64,000 nt of DNA. It comes from Nocardia donostiensis. GTDB lineage: Bacteria; Actinomycetota; Actinomycetes; Mycobacteriales; Mycobacteriaceae. Both the position numbers and the translations under genes were made by a program. Location: positions 1 through 64,000 of the forward strand of contig NZ_MUKP01000010.1 of NCBI RefSeq assembly GCF_002081715.1, read 5' to 3'. The notes below the pieces were generated by a model. It was not told the DNA's origin, ran no database searches, and saw only the letters and a list, made by a program, of their open reading frames with translations. Shown piece after piece: positions 9,141-17,885 of this stretch; the stretch's first letter is position 1; every line of letters starts with the position of its first letter.

Positions 9141-9622
9141 CCGAGATGACGATCAATGGTTTGCCATTGCCTGCGGCCCTTGCGGCGGCGATCGAGGAGG
9201 AGCGGTGGGTCGCACCGTCCGATGAGACGATTCTGGAGCAGGTGTTCACCGAGAAACCCCAGGATCCCAGCTTCTACACTTTCGATTACATGCAGGTCGA
9301 GAACCAGCAGTGGCAGGGCGTCGCCACCAGACATCCAGAGTTGTGCGGCACTCCTGACGACTCGATGCCGCCGGGTGACATCGACCCCAATCTGTCCGTC
9401 TTGATCGGCGACCTCGGATACGATATGCCGTTCGCACTGGACTTCCGGACTTCGAGGACAGCACCTCGCGTTATCTACGCTTCACTGTCCTCCGGGCTCT
9501 GGATCACCGTCGCCACCCGTATCGAGGACCTGCTGACGAAACTCGGCTTGCAATCAGCCTCATCTGCTTCCTCCCCCACCGACGAGCACCCGACCCCGTG
9601 GAGCAGCCGCCCCGAGACATAA
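9137..9622 (+). CDS. SMI1/KNR4 (SUKH)-like immunity protein
   Basis: A 161-residue acidic cytoplasmic protein. It shows the SUKH pattern: an opening PLPAALAAAIEEERWVAPSD, a central strand region FYTFDYMQVEN, then IGDLGYDMPFALDFR followed by VIYASLSSGLWITVATR and a closing helix IEDLLTKLGL. SUKH proteins commonly neutralise the toxin encoded just upstream. The ATG overlaps the toxin stop (ATGA) and has GGAG 8 bases before it, so the pair is coupled. The last 25 residues are low-complexity. Family assignment is by pattern recall rather than a search. Confidence 0.7.
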   Translation: MTEMTINGLPLPAALAAAIEEERWVAPSDETILEQVFTEKPQDPSFYTFDYMQVENQQWQGVATRHPELCGTPDDSMPPGDIDPNLSVLIGDLGYDMPFALDFRTSRTAPRVIYASLSSGLWITVATRIEDLLTKLGLQSASSASSPTDEHPTPWSSRPET

Positions 9623-9642
9623 CCACCATGCCCGCCCGCCAT

Positions 9643-9723
9643 GCCGGAGGTAACGGTCAGCTGACCTTCTGACAGAGCTGCGCCCGGCCTGTGAGACGGG
9701 CCGGGCGCAGCTCTGAACAACAG
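9643..9723 (+). repeat. Direct repeat copy 2 (terminator copy after immunity gene)
   Basis: The second copy of the segment at 8094-8173, 81 bases long. It still carries the ghost of the MFS stop region (ggtaacggtcagctgacc), although no MFS gene precedes it. This indicates that a duplication or insertion event placed the toxin/immunity genes between two copies. Confidence 0.9.
9673..9715 (+). terminator. Terminator hairpin after immunity gene
   Basis: The 17-bp arms CAGAGCTGCGCCCGGCC (9673-9689) and GGCCGGGCGCAGCTCTG (9699-9715) pair perfectly around a 9-base loop. A G-C pair of copy 1 is an A-T pair here, a compensated change showing that the stem is under selection. It may also serve the converging DUF397 gene. 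Confidence 0.75.
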
Positions 9724-9743
9724 ACCCAAGATCGACAGAGAAA

Positions 9744-9938
9744 CTAAACGGCGAGGTCGTCGAACTCTCCCGCTTTGCAACCCTGCAGCCATGCACTGAA
9801 CTCGGCGCGCGTGAACTCGATGGTTCCGGCTTCGGGGGCGTTGCTGTTGCGGACGAGGACACCCCCGGGAACCGCAGCGACTTCCACGCAGGTGTGTGGA
9901 TCAGTGAAGCTCGATTTCCGCCAGTTCAGTTCATTCAT
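9744..9938 (-). CDS. DUF397 protein
   Basis: A 64-residue protein with the DUF397 hallmarks: an opening ELNWRKSSFTDPHTCVEV, a middle VLVRNSNAPEAGTIEFTRAE, and a final FSAWLQGCKAGEFDDL. The W-RKSS and F--W--G blocks define the family. DUF397 genes in actinomycetes usually sit next to a DUF5753 helix-turn-helix regulator, as here. The start ATG overlaps the regulator's stop by 4 bases, so the two are co-transcribed. Such pairs are proposed to behave like regulator/antagonist or toxin-antitoxin pairs; the exact role is not settled. Confidence 0.9.
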   Translation of the reverse strand: MNELNWRKSSFTDPHTCVEVAAVPGGVLVRNSNAPEAGTIEFTRAEFSAWLQGCKAGEFDDLAV

Positions 9939-10732
9939 CGCTTACTCCATACCTCTGCAAGATTCAGTATGAATTCTCGAGATTCACTTGGCGTCAGAGC
10001 TATTCGGTTAGCCTCATCCAATGCAGCCGTGAAATAAGCCACGGTTGATGCGTCGGTCAAAAACTCTCCGCCCTTGTACCCCTCGATGTGGACCCGCGGG
10101 TTGCCCCACGGGTGCGTCAACAGGACGAAATCGCCAAGTCGACGCGCTTCATACCGACCTGCATCGTACGTCGTGATTCGTATAGTCACGTTCGGCAGGT
10201 CGGCCAACTCGGCCATGGTGAGCAACTGCTCCGCCATGACAGATTCATCACCAACGCGCAGGTGGAGAGCGTATTCCGGCTGAATCACGTCAACCTTCAA
10301 GTCTCCGTTCCGGACCCGCTTCTGACGATGCAATCGCTGGTCCACCGTGCGCTGAACGAACGACGCCGACAAACCCGCGATGCCAGCTCTGCCTGCAAGG
10401 TATTCGACGTACCGAGGCGTCTGCAGCATCCCGTAGACCGCGCGTGACTCATGCGCTCGCAGAGTGGTTGCAGACTGCTCCATCGCTAAGTACGTCGTCA
10501 GCCATTCGGGCATCTCATCTGCGCCCAGAGACACACCACTGAGCATCGCGTTCAGCTCCTGAATGGTGATTCCGAGCGCATCCGCATAGCGCCCACGCTG
10601 GCTGAGGTGTGGCGTGGACGCGTCCCTCTCCCACTTGCCTAAAGTTGTCCGATCGACTCCCACGAACTGAGCGATCTGCTCCTGAGTCTTGCCACTGGAC
10701 TTTCGTGCATCGATCAGCTGCTGTCGTCTCAC
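9935..10732 (-). CDS. XRE-type helix-turn-helix regulator with DUF5753 domain
   Basis: A 265-residue DNA-binding protein. Residues 1-60 form the HTH: GKTQEQIAQFVGVDRTTLGK, then WERDASTPHLSQRGRYADAL. The DUF5753 domain follows, with ALHLRVGDE, a segment reading VTIRITTYDAGRYEARRLGDF, and FVLLTHPWGNPRVHIEGYKG. Its length matches the family. It is paired with the DUF397 gene (4-base overlap) and transcribed away from the three-gene operon starting at 10917, which it may control through the 184-base intergenic region. Direct binding sites are not evident to me. Confidence 0.9.
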   Translation of the reverse strand: MRRQQLIDARKSSGKTQEQIAQFVGVDRTTLGKWERDASTPHLSQRGRYADALGITIQELNAMLSGVSLGADEMPEWLTTYLAMEQSATTLRAHESRAVYGMLQTPRYVEYLAGRAGIAGLSASFVQRTVDQRLHRQKRVRNGDLKVDVIQPEYALHLRVGDESVMAEQLLTMAELADLPNVTIRITTYDAGRYEARRLGDFVLLTHPWGNPRVHIEGYKGGEFLTDASTVAYFTAALDEANRIALTPSESREFILNLAEVWSKR

Positions 10733-10916
10733 AAGAGCAGCATAACTGCCTCCTATGTGCCGTGGATCACAGCCGCTTCTTCGGGCAGTCTTAGAGGTGC
10801 CCGGTAAGGGTCTCGCCGCAACACCCCTCCGCAGATCCCGTCCCCGGTGCCGCCGTCAAACCGGGGGCCGGGCGCACCCACACTCGTGTTTTCCACGCCT
10901 ACAAGGGGGCTCGTCT

Positions 10917-11351
10917 GTGTCCGTTGTGAATGCCGCGCTCGGGCGCTGCCACTACTACCGCACCGTATGCGCGTTACCGTGTCATATCGATGACGCCGGG
11001 CGCATCGCTGTCGTCGTCGGCGGTAGCCTCCGCGCTGTCACCGTCCCGGAACCGTTGGGTCAGCAGATGCGTGAAACACTCAGCACCCGTTCACTGGTAG
11101 GGCCGATCGTGTGGCACCGTTCCCGCCGCTACACCTTCCTCACCGGCTATTCCCCAGAAGCCGAAGACAACTCGCTCTACGCCTCGGTCCTGTTGGGCAC
11201 CAACTCCCAGATCGTCCCACCACTAGGCACCGTCGCCCTGCCCTCCCCCGGCGATACCGACACCTTCCGCCGCTGGATCCACCCGGCCCGCGACGGCTTC
11301 CGTCCCAGCCTGACCACCGTCCTGGACACCCTCCTCGAATGCGCCCGATGA
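10917..11351 (+). CDS. Hypothetical protein, first gene of three-gene operon
   Basis: A 144-residue protein beginning at a GTG preceded by GGGGG at a 6-base spacing. The opening is VVNAALGRCHYYRTVCALPC, with an Arg-rich middle (IVWHRSRRYTFLTGYSP) and a C-terminal segment ending in TVLDTLLECAR. No membrane segment or signal is seen. I do not recognise a characterised family. The frame is open to 10755, but that extension lies in the promoter region of the divergent regulator. It overlaps the next gene by 4 bases (ATGA), suggesting a tightly coupled operon through 12084. Confidence 0.6.
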   Translation: MSVVNAALGRCHYYRTVCALPCHIDDAGRIAVVVGGSLRAVTVPEPLGQQMRETLSTRSLVGPIVWHRSRRYTFLTGYSPEAEDNSLYASVLLGTNSQIVPPLGTVALPSPGDTDTFRRWIHPARDGFRPSLTTVLDTLLECAR

Positions 11352-11563
11352 ACAGCCCAACCACACCCCGCCCGGGCGAACCCGACCTGCACCTGAGCGT
11401 CTTCCTGCACGGCGCACGCCTCGACTTCGCCGCCTGCCGCACCGCCGCACTGCGCTTCATCCAGGAATGGCATGCCCGTCAGCGAAGCCCGGTCACCGTC
11501 TTTCCCGGCAGCACCGAAGGACTCACCCGCCTGCCCTGCGAACGCCTGTACCTGGAGCCCTGA
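11348..11563 (+). CDS. Small hypothetical protein
   Basis: A 71-residue protein starting MNSPTTPRPGEPDLHLSVFL and containing DFAACRTAALRFIQEWHARQ. Its start overlaps the preceding stop by 4 bases, and its own stop shares one base with the next ATG (TGATG). Such junctions on both sides argue that it is a real gene. Function unknown. Confidence 0.55.
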   Translation: MNSPTTPRPGEPDLHLSVFLHGARLDFAACRTAALRFIQEWHARQRSPVTVFPGSTEGLTRLPCERLYLEP

Positions 11564-12084
11564 TGCACCACAGCGACAAGACGAAAACCCAACGCAAGCC
11601 GGAATACCCTCCCGAGACCGAACCGCTGGACCAGCAAGCGATTCACGTTGCCACCCAAACCTTCCCGGTCGAACACATCCTCGACATGATCGACAGCGGC
11701 GACATCGACACCACACACGAGGAACAACACGCCGCGCCATGGTCACCAACGGACAAATCACGACTGATCGAGTCGTTGCTGATCCGAATCCCGTTGCCAG
11801 CCATCTATTTCCTGGAAACCAGCGACGGGTTATTGCAGACAGTGAACGGCCACCAGTGTCTGTCCACGATCCACACCTACCTCCGAGGCGAATCCTTCCG
11901 CCTCCAGAGACTCCGATACCTCACCGATGAGAACGGCAAAGCAGCCGCCGAGCTACCCGCACCACTGAGGCGAGAGCTGATGCACACCCGGGTTGTCGCC
12001 CACGTGATCCGCTCGCCGATTCCCTACCGAGAGCTGTGCGAGATCCTGCACCGCAACAACGCAGCCTGGCGACCTCTCGACTAG
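11563..12084 (+). CDS. Short DUF262-like (GmrSD N-domain) protein, altered signature
   Basis: A 173-residue protein resembling the N-terminal half of DUF262 (ParB/GmrS-like) proteins. It has FPVEHILDMIDSGDID, then TDKSRLIESLLIRIPLPAIY, and the segment VNGHQCLSTIHTYLRGE at 94-110. In the family this last segment normally reads DGQQRLSTI, and the DGQQR is the nuclease/NTPase-associated signature. Here it is NGHQC (95-99), so activity is doubtful. The protein ends at EILHRNNAAWRPLD, where family members continue into the second half of the domain. It is therefore truncated or a specialised binding version. It is the third gene of an overlapping operon near a DUF5753 regulator. DUF262 proteins often take part in phage defence. 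Confidence 0.65.
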   Translation: MHHSDKTKTQRKPEYPPETEPLDQQAIHVATQTFPVEHILDMIDSGDIDTTHEEQHAAPWSPTDKSRLIESLLIRIPLPAIYFLETSDGLLQTVNGHQCLSTIHTYLRGESFRLQRLRYLTDENGKAAAELPAPLRRELMHTRVVAHVIRSPIPYRELCEILHRNNAAWRPLD

Positions 12085-12169
12085 ATTGCGACGCCCTGCC
12101 GGGCAGTGGGCATACAACGCGGGCATGGCAGCGGGCGGACCGAGCAACGAAGCGCGGTGCAGCCGATCC

Positions 12170-12715
12170 TCAGTCGAGGATGCCCCATTCCTCTTCGAGG
12201 GCGCGCAGTTCATCGAACGCCTTACTCTGACGTTCCAGCTGTGAGCGGCGGAAGGCCAGCACATCCTTGCTGTACAGGCGGGTGTGCGACCCAACCTTGT
12301 GGGCCGGGATCCGCCCCTCACGAACGAGTTTCATCAACGACGGCCGCGACATGTTCAGCATCCTCGCGGCCACCGTCGTAGTGACCTCGTTGGGGATGCT
12401 GCCGACAGTGACCGTGCAGCCTCGGCCGATCAAGTCCACCAACTCGAGCACGAGAGTGGCCAGCTCCGGCGGTAACACCAGTTGTTGGTCAGCACCCGAT
12501 CGGACAGTGACTCCCGACGCCGAGTCCCGGTCGCTGAGAAACTCTTGGAGGCTGCGGGCCTGCTCGATCGCACGAGGACTCACCGATACGGTGGCGCGAC
12601 CATCACGCCGTGACGTGTCCACGACCGAGCTCGGCTTGGGAACCGAGATCGATGGAACCGATTGGCGTAGACATGCGTCCAGTACATTGAGGGCAGTTTG
12701 CGGAAGGGTGGGCAT
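12170..12715 (-). CDS. Excisionase-type HTH protein, antitoxin-like, no toxin partner
   Basis: A 181-residue protein. The C-terminal 70 residues form a MerR/excisionase-type winged helix: EVTTTVAARMLNMSRPSLMK, then LVREGRIPAHKVGSHTRLYS, then KDVLAFRRSQLERQ and a final acidic ALEEEWGILD. This is the form of antitoxins normally followed by a PIN-domain toxin gene. Here the gene is followed only by a convergent operon, and no PIN gene is present. The ATG at 12715 is chosen; a TTG at 12736 would overlap the divergent gene. Only six bases separate its start from that of the next gene on the other strand. It may be an orphan antitoxin or a plain regulator of the ESX module. Confidence 0.75.
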   Translation of the reverse strand: MPTLPQTALNVLDACLRQSVPSISVPKPSSVVDTSRRDGRATVSVSPRAIEQARSLQEFLSDRDSASGVTVRSGADQQLVLPPELATLVLELVDLIGRGCTVTVGSIPNEVTTTVAARMLNMSRPSLMKLVREGRIPAHKVGSHTRLYSKDVLAFRRSQLERQSKAFDELRALEEEWGILD

Positions 12716-12721
12716 ATCGAC

Positions 12722-13093
12722 ATGGACGTAGGGCAAGGTAACGCCAACGCGCTATGGCAGCAGGCAGCGTCCGGGACGTTCCGGATGGAGCGGGGGGCCG
12801 CGGAAGAGTGCGCCAAAGTGTATACACGGCTGGTGGACACGGTGCTTGAGCCGCTGGTCGACAAGTCAGAACGTCTTAGCCGAGTGAGCGGGTTCGGCGA
12901 CTTCGCCTCGGCGCAAGAACTCCAAGCAGGGTTCGCTACCAAAGGTGGGGCGACAACGGAAGCTCTGACCGGCTTGATGGAAGCAGCCCTCCGAATGGCG
13001 GCAGCCTTCTTGCAAGCGGGCGGAGCATTCGAAGAAGCAGATGCGATGAACAGACGCGCTATCGACGCAGCCTGGAAGGCCCCGAAACAGTGA
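12722..13093 (+). CDS. Small helical protein of an ESX substrate module
   Basis: A 123-residue, nearly all-helical protein (MDVGQGNANALWQQAASGTF... with long Ala/Glu-rich helices such as ALTGLMEAALRMAAAFLQAG). It has no signal peptide and no Cys except one. The size and helix-turn-helix-like layout recall PE/WXG100-type secreted partners, and a PPE-like protein and an EspG chaperone are encoded downstream. No clear WxG or YxxxD/E export motif is certain. Its stop overlaps the lipoprotein start (GTGA). The ATG at 12722 begins the conserved-looking part; a start at 12698 is possible. Confidence 0.6.
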   Translation: MDVGQGNANALWQQAASGTFRMERGAAEECAKVYTRLVDTVLEPLVDKSERLSRVSGFGDFASAQELQAGFATKGGATTEALTGLMEAALRMAAAFLQAGGAFEEADAMNRRAIDAAWKAPKQ

Positions 13094-13728
13094 CACGACG
13101 CAAGATCGCTATTCCGCTAGCGCTCGGAATGATTACCACAGTTGCGCTGGGATGCTCGGAGAACGCCGAACCGAGGCTCGCCCCCGGGTCGGCAACCGCT
13201 TCTTCCTCTTCGGTTTCAAAGCCCCAGACGAATCCCGCACGACCGACATTGACCGCGCCCAAGTTGCAGCCACCGTCGCAACAGAACGAGTACACGACAC
13301 AGGGACGGCCAGAAGTAGTGTTCGACCCCTGCACCTGGATTAGCGATGACGCGATCGTCAAGGCTGGCCTCGACCCTTCGACTCGCCGCCGAGGTGACGA
13401 CCTAGTCGCCGAATACACGTTCCTTACCTGTGATTTCGATGGTCGTCTGCGCGATCTGCAAGTCGACTCGGGGAACGTGGCCTGGGAAGAGAACCTTCGG
13501 AAAAACGACGCCCACAGCGAACCATTGACCGTAAACGGACGTGAGGCACTGCAAGTGCGAGACCCGAGTACGCCTCGAAGGTGCGACATCCACGTGCGGA
13601 CGAAGGTCGGATACGTAACGTTCAGCTCCGCACGCACGTTCGAGGGGAGCGAAACAGGTCTCGGCCTATGCGACGGTGTTCTGGAGATCGCCACAGCACT
13701 CGAACCGGAAATCGGCGAGGAGAACTGA
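13090..13728 (+). CDS. DUF3558-like lipoprotein
   Basis: A 212-residue lipoprotein. The signal ends in the lipobox VALGC near residue 22, followed by a Ser/Pro/Thr-rich linker and a domain starting FDPCTWISDDAIVKAGLDP. That opening, plus the later Cys pairs (TCDFDG, RRCDIH, LGLCDG), is typical of DUF3558 proteins of mycolate-containing actinomycetes. It is anchored outside the cytoplasmic membrane. The GTG start overlaps the previous stop by 4 bases, and the PPE-like gene follows after 2 bases, so it belongs to the ESX substrate operon. Function unknown. Confidence 0.8.
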   Translation: MTRRKIAIPLALGMITTVALGCSENAEPRLAPGSATASSSSVSKPQTNPARPTLTAPKLQPPSQQNEYTTQGRPEVVFDPCTWISDDAIVKAGLDPSTRRRGDDLVAEYTFLTCDFDGRLRDLQVDSGNVAWEENLRKNDAHSEPLTVNGREALQVRDPSTPRRCDIHVRTKVGYVTFSSARTFEGSETGLGLCDGVLEIATALEPEIGEEN

Positions 13729-13730
13729 CC

Positions 13731-15092
13731 ATGAGCAACGAGACCTCCGCCGTTCCCGGCATCCTCGGTACCGACCTGGGCATCTCGCCGGACGCTGTCA
13801 ACGCCCGCGTCTACGCTCAGCAGAACCTGTCGGGCGCCGAGAACCTGGGCACGCAGCTTTCGCACGACGGCCAGGATCCGCCGTACATCACGCGAATGGA
13901 GCATTTCGAAGGTATTCCGCATCAGGAGATCTACGACAAGGCCCAGACCATGCACCCTGGCGTAATGCAGGATCTCGGCGATACCTACGTGGAAATCTCG
14001 AACACATTGTCGGGTGGTCTGCTCGGGGCACATCTCGCGATCAACCGCGCGCTGTCGGACGGTCTCGAGGGCGAGTTCGCTACTGGGGCAGCCGAGGCGA
14101 CGAAGCGCTTCTACGACCAGGCGACCGATGTCCAGGAAGTAATCCATAATGTGGGTCGCCGGTTGAAGGCGGCCGCGTACGGCGCGGAAGTCGTGAAGTT
14201 GTCGGTGCAAAAGCCTCCCTCAGGGACTGCCACGGGGGCTCCGCCAGGAACAGCAACTACCGATCTGCCACCGAATTTGGCGGCGTTAGGTGATGCGATG
14301 CTCACCGTGGCCGCTCCTTCGGACGCATCCGCCCTCGAACGAGCCAAAGAAGAACAGCGGCAGCTTGCGATCCATGTGATGAACACCGTGTACAAGCCGA
14401 CATATCAGCCCGCGGGCGAGGGTGTGCCGACTTTTGTGCCGGTGCAGGCGCCGGGCGACAACCCGACGGGGCCCGTTCCCGGTTCGACCACCACTTCATC
14501 CAGCCCGGGCAACAACCAGCCTGGGCCGGGTAGCAACACCCCGGGCTCACCGGAGAACGGCCAACCGGAGGGTGAGCAGCCAGGTTCGGAGGATCCTCAG
14601 ACGACGGCGGCGAATACGAACCAGAACTCGACGGGTCAGAACACGCAGCAGACGGGCACACCCACCACTACGGGCACCCCGACAGGTGATCCGCAGCGCA
14701 ACACCACGACCACCGCTGGTGTGCCAGGTGTTCCGTCGACGCCGGGGCGTCCCAGCTCTCCAGGCGGTCCGGGCAACAATCCGCAGGCTCCCGGCCCGGG
14801 CCGCAGTATCCCCGGCACCCCTACCGCGCCGGGTGTTCCTGGCGCGGCGACCCCGGCGACCCCGGCGGCCGCCGCTACCGCTGCCGGTCGGCCCATGACC
14901 GGTATGCCGGGGATGATGTCTCCTGGCGCGGCCAGGCGCGGTGGCGACGACGAGAACGAACGCAAGACTCCCGACTACCTGATCACCAACCGGGAGGAAG
15001 AGTTGTTCGGCCGTCAACCGGGCACGGTGCCGGAGGCGCTCGGGGCCGATGCACCTGCGAACCGACCGGCCGAAGGTAGTGATTACCGGTGA
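13731..15092 (+). CDS. PPE-like/ESX-secreted protein with Pro/Thr/Gly-rich tail
   Basis: A 453-residue protein. Residues 1-185 are helical: NARVYAQQNLSGAENLG, then EIYDKAQTMHPGVMQDLGDTY, then GRRLKAAAYGAEVVKLSVQ, resembling the PPE/EspB-type helical bundle. Residues about 225-400 are low-complexity (repeated T, P, G, N and S). The end, KTPDYLITNREEELFG, is the sort of C-terminal tail seen in nocardial and mycobacterial ESX proteins. There is no Sec signal. It overlaps the EspG gene by 4 bases, so EspG probably chaperones this protein for export by a type VII system. The only ESX machinery in the window is about 49 kb away, and it may use another. Confidence 0.75.
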   Translation: MSNETSAVPGILGTDLGISPDAVNARVYAQQNLSGAENLGTQLSHDGQDPPYITRMEHFEGIPHQEIYDKAQTMHPGVMQDLGDTYVEISNTLSGGLLGAHLAINRALSDGLEGEFATGAAEATKRFYDQATDVQEVIHNVGRRLKAAAYGAEVVKLSVQKPPSGTATGAPPGTATTDLPPNLAALGDAMLTVAAPSDASALERAKEEQRQLAIHVMNTVYKPTYQPAGEGVPTFVPVQAPGDNPTGPVPGSTTTSSSPGNNQPGPGSNTPGSPENGQPEGEQPGSEDPQTTAANTNQNSTGQNTQQTGTPTTTGTPTGDPQRNTTTTAGVPGVPSTPGRPSSPGGPGNNPQAPGPGRSIPGTPTAPGVPGAATPATPAAAATAAGRPMTGMPGMMSPGAARRGGDDENERKTPDYLITNREEELFGRQPGTVPEALGADAPANRPAEGSDYR

Positions 15093-15796
15093 GGTGGGAA
15101 TTCACTCCCGACGAGTTCATGCACGTCTGGGCGGAGACAGGGCTCGACAGGTATCCGCTCCCGCTGAATCTGCTGTCGTCGGTGCGTTGGGAGGACGAGT
15201 ACGACAAGCTCTCCGCCGAAATCCGGGCCCGCCGCCCGGTGGGGTCGGACCCGGATCTGACGGCTGTGCTGCGGGTTGCGGCCGATCCCGATTCGAGTTT
15301 TGCCCTGTTCGGGACACGGAAGAGACCGGTCCGCGCGTACGGCGCGATTTTCACCGACACCGGTGTCACGCTGGTGCAGCGGCCGAGCCCCACCCCGGAA
15401 TTCGGCGGTAACGTGCTCATCGAAACCGGCAGCCCAGCCATCGTTCCGCGCGTCTTCGCGGCGGTACTCGGCGAACTCCCCAAAGGCCGCCGCCCACCGC
15501 TGGTGGAAAGTCTCGATAAGCTGGGCGACACCGATGTCGGCTGGACCAGTTCCAAACCGCAGGTCGTCGACCATATGCGCCGCCTGCTGAAAGCCCCCCG
15601 CGACGGCTCCGGCCACATCGAAGCCCGCCACGGCTTACACGACCGCACTCCCCTACCGCCGTCCTACCTCAGCTGGTTCGACGTCACCGACGACGGCCGC
15701 TACCTCTACCGTCAGCGCTACCGGGATTTCCATATCGACCCGATCTCCCACGATGAGTTGCGCACTGAACTCGCTCGGATGATCGAGTTCGAGTGA
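15089..15796 (+). CDS. EspG-family ESX secretion chaperone
   Basis: A 235-residue cytoplasmic protein. It opens RWEFTPDEFMHVWAETGLDR and carries the EspG C-terminal block YLSWFDVTDDGRYLYRQR followed by DFHIDPIS. EspG binds the tip of PE/PPE dimers, keeps them soluble and delivers them to the secretion machine. The GTG start overlaps the PPE-like stop, matching its expected partner. Length is a little shorter than mycobacterial EspG (around 280), which is common for nocardial versions. Confidence 0.85.
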   Translation: MRWEFTPDEFMHVWAETGLDRYPLPLNLLSSVRWEDEYDKLSAEIRARRPVGSDPDLTAVLRVAADPDSSFALFGTRKRPVRAYGAIFTDTGVTLVQRPSPTPEFGGNVLIETGSPAIVPRVFAAVLGELPKGRRPPLVESLDKLGDTDVGWTSSKPQVVDHMRRLLKAPRDGSGHIEARHGLHDRTPLPPSYLSWFDVTDDGRYLYRQRYRDFHIDPISHDELRTELARMIEFE

Positions 15797-15828
15797 AGCG
15801 GGTGGCGGTGTGAGCGTGCTGCCGGTGT

Positions 15829-16695
15829 TCAGCTCACCGGGCGCTCCAGCCAGCCGAGCAAGGCTTGGGTGACCTCATCGGGGCGCTGCTCCATGATGAA
15901 GTGGTCGCCGTCGATCCAGACGAGGTCGGCGCCGGGAATCGCTGCGGCGAGTTCGCGGGCCGTTTTCGCTGGTATCCCTGGGTCGTGCACGCCCCAGATC
16001 ACCGTTGTTGGACACGTGATGCCGGACAGTCCGGGGGCGAGTTCGGGGCGGCGGCGCACCTGGTAGCCGGACCAGAAGTGGGCGTACCAGCGGCGTCCTT
16101 CGGGGCTGCGCAGTACCGACAGGTAGCGGCCGAGGCGGTGGGGTTCGAAGGTGCCGTTGCGTAGGTATCGGCTCATGCCGAGCCGGTGGATCAGGTGAAT
16201 CGGGGGCGTCGTGAGCAGGGGGCGGGTGAGCCGGTGGCGGGCCGCGGTGGTGAACAGGCCGAACAGCAGACAGTAGGGGGCCGTGAAGATGCCGTGGGCG
16301 CGGGAGTTGAGGATGGCCAGGCGGCGTACCCGTTCGGGGTAGCGCTGGACGAAACCGAGACCGAGGAAGCCGCCGTAGTCGTGGCAGGCCAGGTCGACGC
16401 GGTCCAAGCCCAGGGCGTCGAGCATGTGGGCGATGCGGTCGACTTCGCTGTTGTAGTCACAGCTCAGTGCCAGGTCGCGGGCTGAATCACCCCAGCCGAG
16501 CCAGTCGGGGGCGATCACGCGGCGTATCGCGGACAGCGGGCCGAGTTGCTGCTGCCAGGCCAGGTGGTTTTCCGGCCAGCCGTGCAGCAGGACCAGGGGG
16601 TCACCGTCGCCGGCTTCGGCGTAGCGCATGACGGCGCCGTCCACAACGGTTTCGCGGAGCCCGGCGGCTGGTTGGCTGGTATCGAACAGTGTCAT
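15829..16695 (-). CDS. Alpha/beta hydrolase, epoxide hydrolase/haloalkane dehalogenase type
   Basis: A 288-residue enzyme. It shows HGWPENHLAWQQQL (oxyanion-hole HGxP motif), GWGDS, and the nucleophile elbow CHDYGGFLG, with Asp as nucleophile rather than Ser. This is the mark of epoxide hydrolases and haloalkane dehalogenases. The acid is probably in WGVHDPGIP, and the catalytic His in DGDHFIME. Substrate cannot be predicted. The frame is open to 17097, but ATG 16695 starts the family-like sequence and leaves a 66-base region before a divergent AraC regulator, which probably controls it. Confidence 0.85.
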   Translation of the reverse strand: MTLFDTSQPAAGLRETVVDGAVMRYAEAGDGDPLVLLHGWPENHLAWQQQLGPLSAIRRVIAPDWLGWGDSARDLALSCDYNSEVDRIAHMLDALGLDRVDLACHDYGGFLGLGFVQRYPERVRRLAILNSRAHGIFTAPYCLLFGLFTTAARHRLTRPLLTTPPIHLIHRLGMSRYLRNGTFEPHRLGRYLSVLRSPEGRRWYAHFWSGYQVRRRPELAPGLSGITCPTTVIWGVHDPGIPAKTARELAAAIPGADLVWIDGDHFIMEQRPDEVTQALLGWLERPVS

Positions 16696-16761
16696 CGCGG
16701 TCTCCTCCTCGCACTGTGCAGGCGCTCGGTGGGTTGCGCCTTCGCGGGTATCGTCACCCAC

Positions 16762-17827
<1,066 letters not shown>

Positions 17828-17885
17828 TCAGCCACAGCACCCGCACGCTGCACGACACCACACGCCGGCATCCTTCCCTGCACGC

